Shown: positions 5,885 through 6,452 of the stretch, in pieces
Numbering within the stretch: the stretch's first letter is position 1
Layout: every line of letters begins with the position of its first letter
Source: Bordetella parapertussis
GTDB taxonomy: Bacteria; Pseudomonadota; Gammaproteobacteria; Burkholderiales; SG8-39
Length of the DNA stretch: 6,452 nucleotides
Reading direction: 5' to 3'
Assembly: GCA_945906975.1 (NCBI GenBank)
Contig: CAMDRY010000193.1
Coordinates: forward strand, 1-6,452
Translations under genes and position numbers: made by a program
The notes under the pieces: model-generated
Database searches by the model: none
Told to the model about the DNA's origin: nothing
What the model saw: only the letters and a program-made list of their open reading frames with translations

Positions 5885-6452
5885 GCAAGTCGGAACTGGA
5901 CCGCATTGCACGTGAATATCACACCAGCGCCGAGGTTCCTGACAAGCACATAGAAGACCTCTGCCAGCGTTACTGCGGGGACTGGATTTTGCAGGCACTG
6001 GGCCCCGCAAGCCGCGTACTCGAACTCGGTTTCGGTGAGGGCATCATCACGCGAATGATGCTTGGCGCGCGGCGCAGTCTCACGGTAGTGGAGGGTTCTC
6101 AGATATTGCACGTGGCGCTGCAACGCGAGTTCGGCACGGACCTCACCGCAATCCATGCCCTATTCGAAGAGTTCAGCCCCGACGCCCCCTTTGACGCCGT
6201 GGTCGCTTCGCACATACTCGAACACGTGGACTATCCGGTTGCACTGCTGCGTCGCATACGCACGTGGCTGGCACCCGGCGGGCGGCTCATCGTCGTCGTA
6301 CCCAACAAGGAATCCTTGCACCGCCGCCTGGCCGTACTGATGAAACTGCAACCAAAACTGGACTCGCTTGGGGCGCGCGACAAGCTGGTAGGGCACCAAA
6401 GGGTGTACTCCCATGAAACCCTGGCCACCGACCTCAAAGCCGGCGGATTCGA
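5881..6452 (+). CDS. Class I SAM-dependent methyltransferase, 3' end outside window
   Basis: The first 190 codons of a methyltransferase are present and the frame is open to the window edge. Motif I is complete (VLELGFGEG, 46-54, giving GxGxG at 50-54). The ribose-binding acid is E71 in VVEGSQ. DAVVASHILEHVDYPVALL (105-123) is the UbiG/Methyltransf_11-like core, WLAPGGRLIVVVPN (129-142) the post-core strand, and SLHRRLAVLMK (145-155) with GHQRVYSHETL (171-181) the family's downstream signature. The overlap with the oxidoreductase stop implies that the two proteins are made together. It is a paralogue of the methyltransferase at 3724, sharing VPNxxSxHRxLAxxM, but keeps the canonical residues, so it is the better candidate for an active enzyme. 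It probably methylates a sugar or glycan intermediate. Judging from the relative, roughly 50-60 residues are missing. Substrate unknown. Confidence 0.86.
   Translation, partial: MSKSELDRIAREYHTSAEVPDKHIEDLCQRYCGDWILQALGPASRVLELGFGEGIITRMMLGARRSLTVVEGSQILHVALQREFGTDLTAIHALFEEFSPDAPFDAVVASHILEHVDYPVALLRRIRTWLAPGGRLIVVVPNKESLHRRLAVLMKLQPKLDSLGARDKLVGHQRVYSHETLATDLKAGGF

Noticed and set aside
4976..6010. Minus-strand open frame (344 codons) opposite the oxidoreductase and second methyltransferase
   Set aside because: It is antisense to two well-supported genes, has no recognisable motifs, and is rich in Arg and Gly. It is best explained as a codon-bias shadow.

Overview
The window looks like a chromosomal segment from a GC-rich proteobacterium, most likely gamma- or betaproteobacterial. 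This rests on high GC by eye (not computed), strong C/G third-position preference, Shine-Dalgarno-led starts, and a first protein that closely follows the E. coli GabD sequence as I know it. The species cannot be named from the sequence.

All six genes lie on the + strand. The first 79 bases are a short leader with a GC-rich palindrome and a strong ribosome binding site. A complete succinate-semialdehyde dehydrogenase gene (gabD, 80-1570) follows. After 43 bases with no visible terminator comes a tightly packed run: a family 2 glycosyltransferase with a helical tail (1614-2732), a FemAB/GNAT-like acyltransferase (2739-3731), a SAM methyltransferase starting at a GTG inside the previous gene (3724-4461), an FAD/NAD(P)-fold amine-oxidase-like oxidoreductase (4463-5884), and a second SAM methyltransferase cut by the window edge (5881 to beyond 6452). 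The junctions in this run are a 6-base gap, an 8-base overlap, a 1-base gap and a 4-base ATGA overlap. This indicates one translationally coupled operon.

Taken together, the glycosyltransferase, acyltransferase, two methyltransferases and oxidoreductase look like a surface-glycan, exopolysaccharide or protein-glycosylation cluster in which a sugar is transferred and then decorated by acylation, methylation and a redox step. That role is inferred from the family mix; no flippase, polymerase or nucleotide-sugar synthesis gene is visible here. gabD is a metabolic gene whose link to the cluster is unclear and may mark its left edge.

The points most worth a second look are: an eight-G tract early in the oxidoreductase gene, where loss or gain of one G causes early termination (a possible phase-variation switch); the arrangement of two divergent paralogous methyltransferases on either side of an oxidoreductase with a degenerate dinucleotide-binding motif; and the eroded motifs of the first methyltransferase. 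No RNA genes, CRISPR arrays, insertion sequences or clear terminators were seen.
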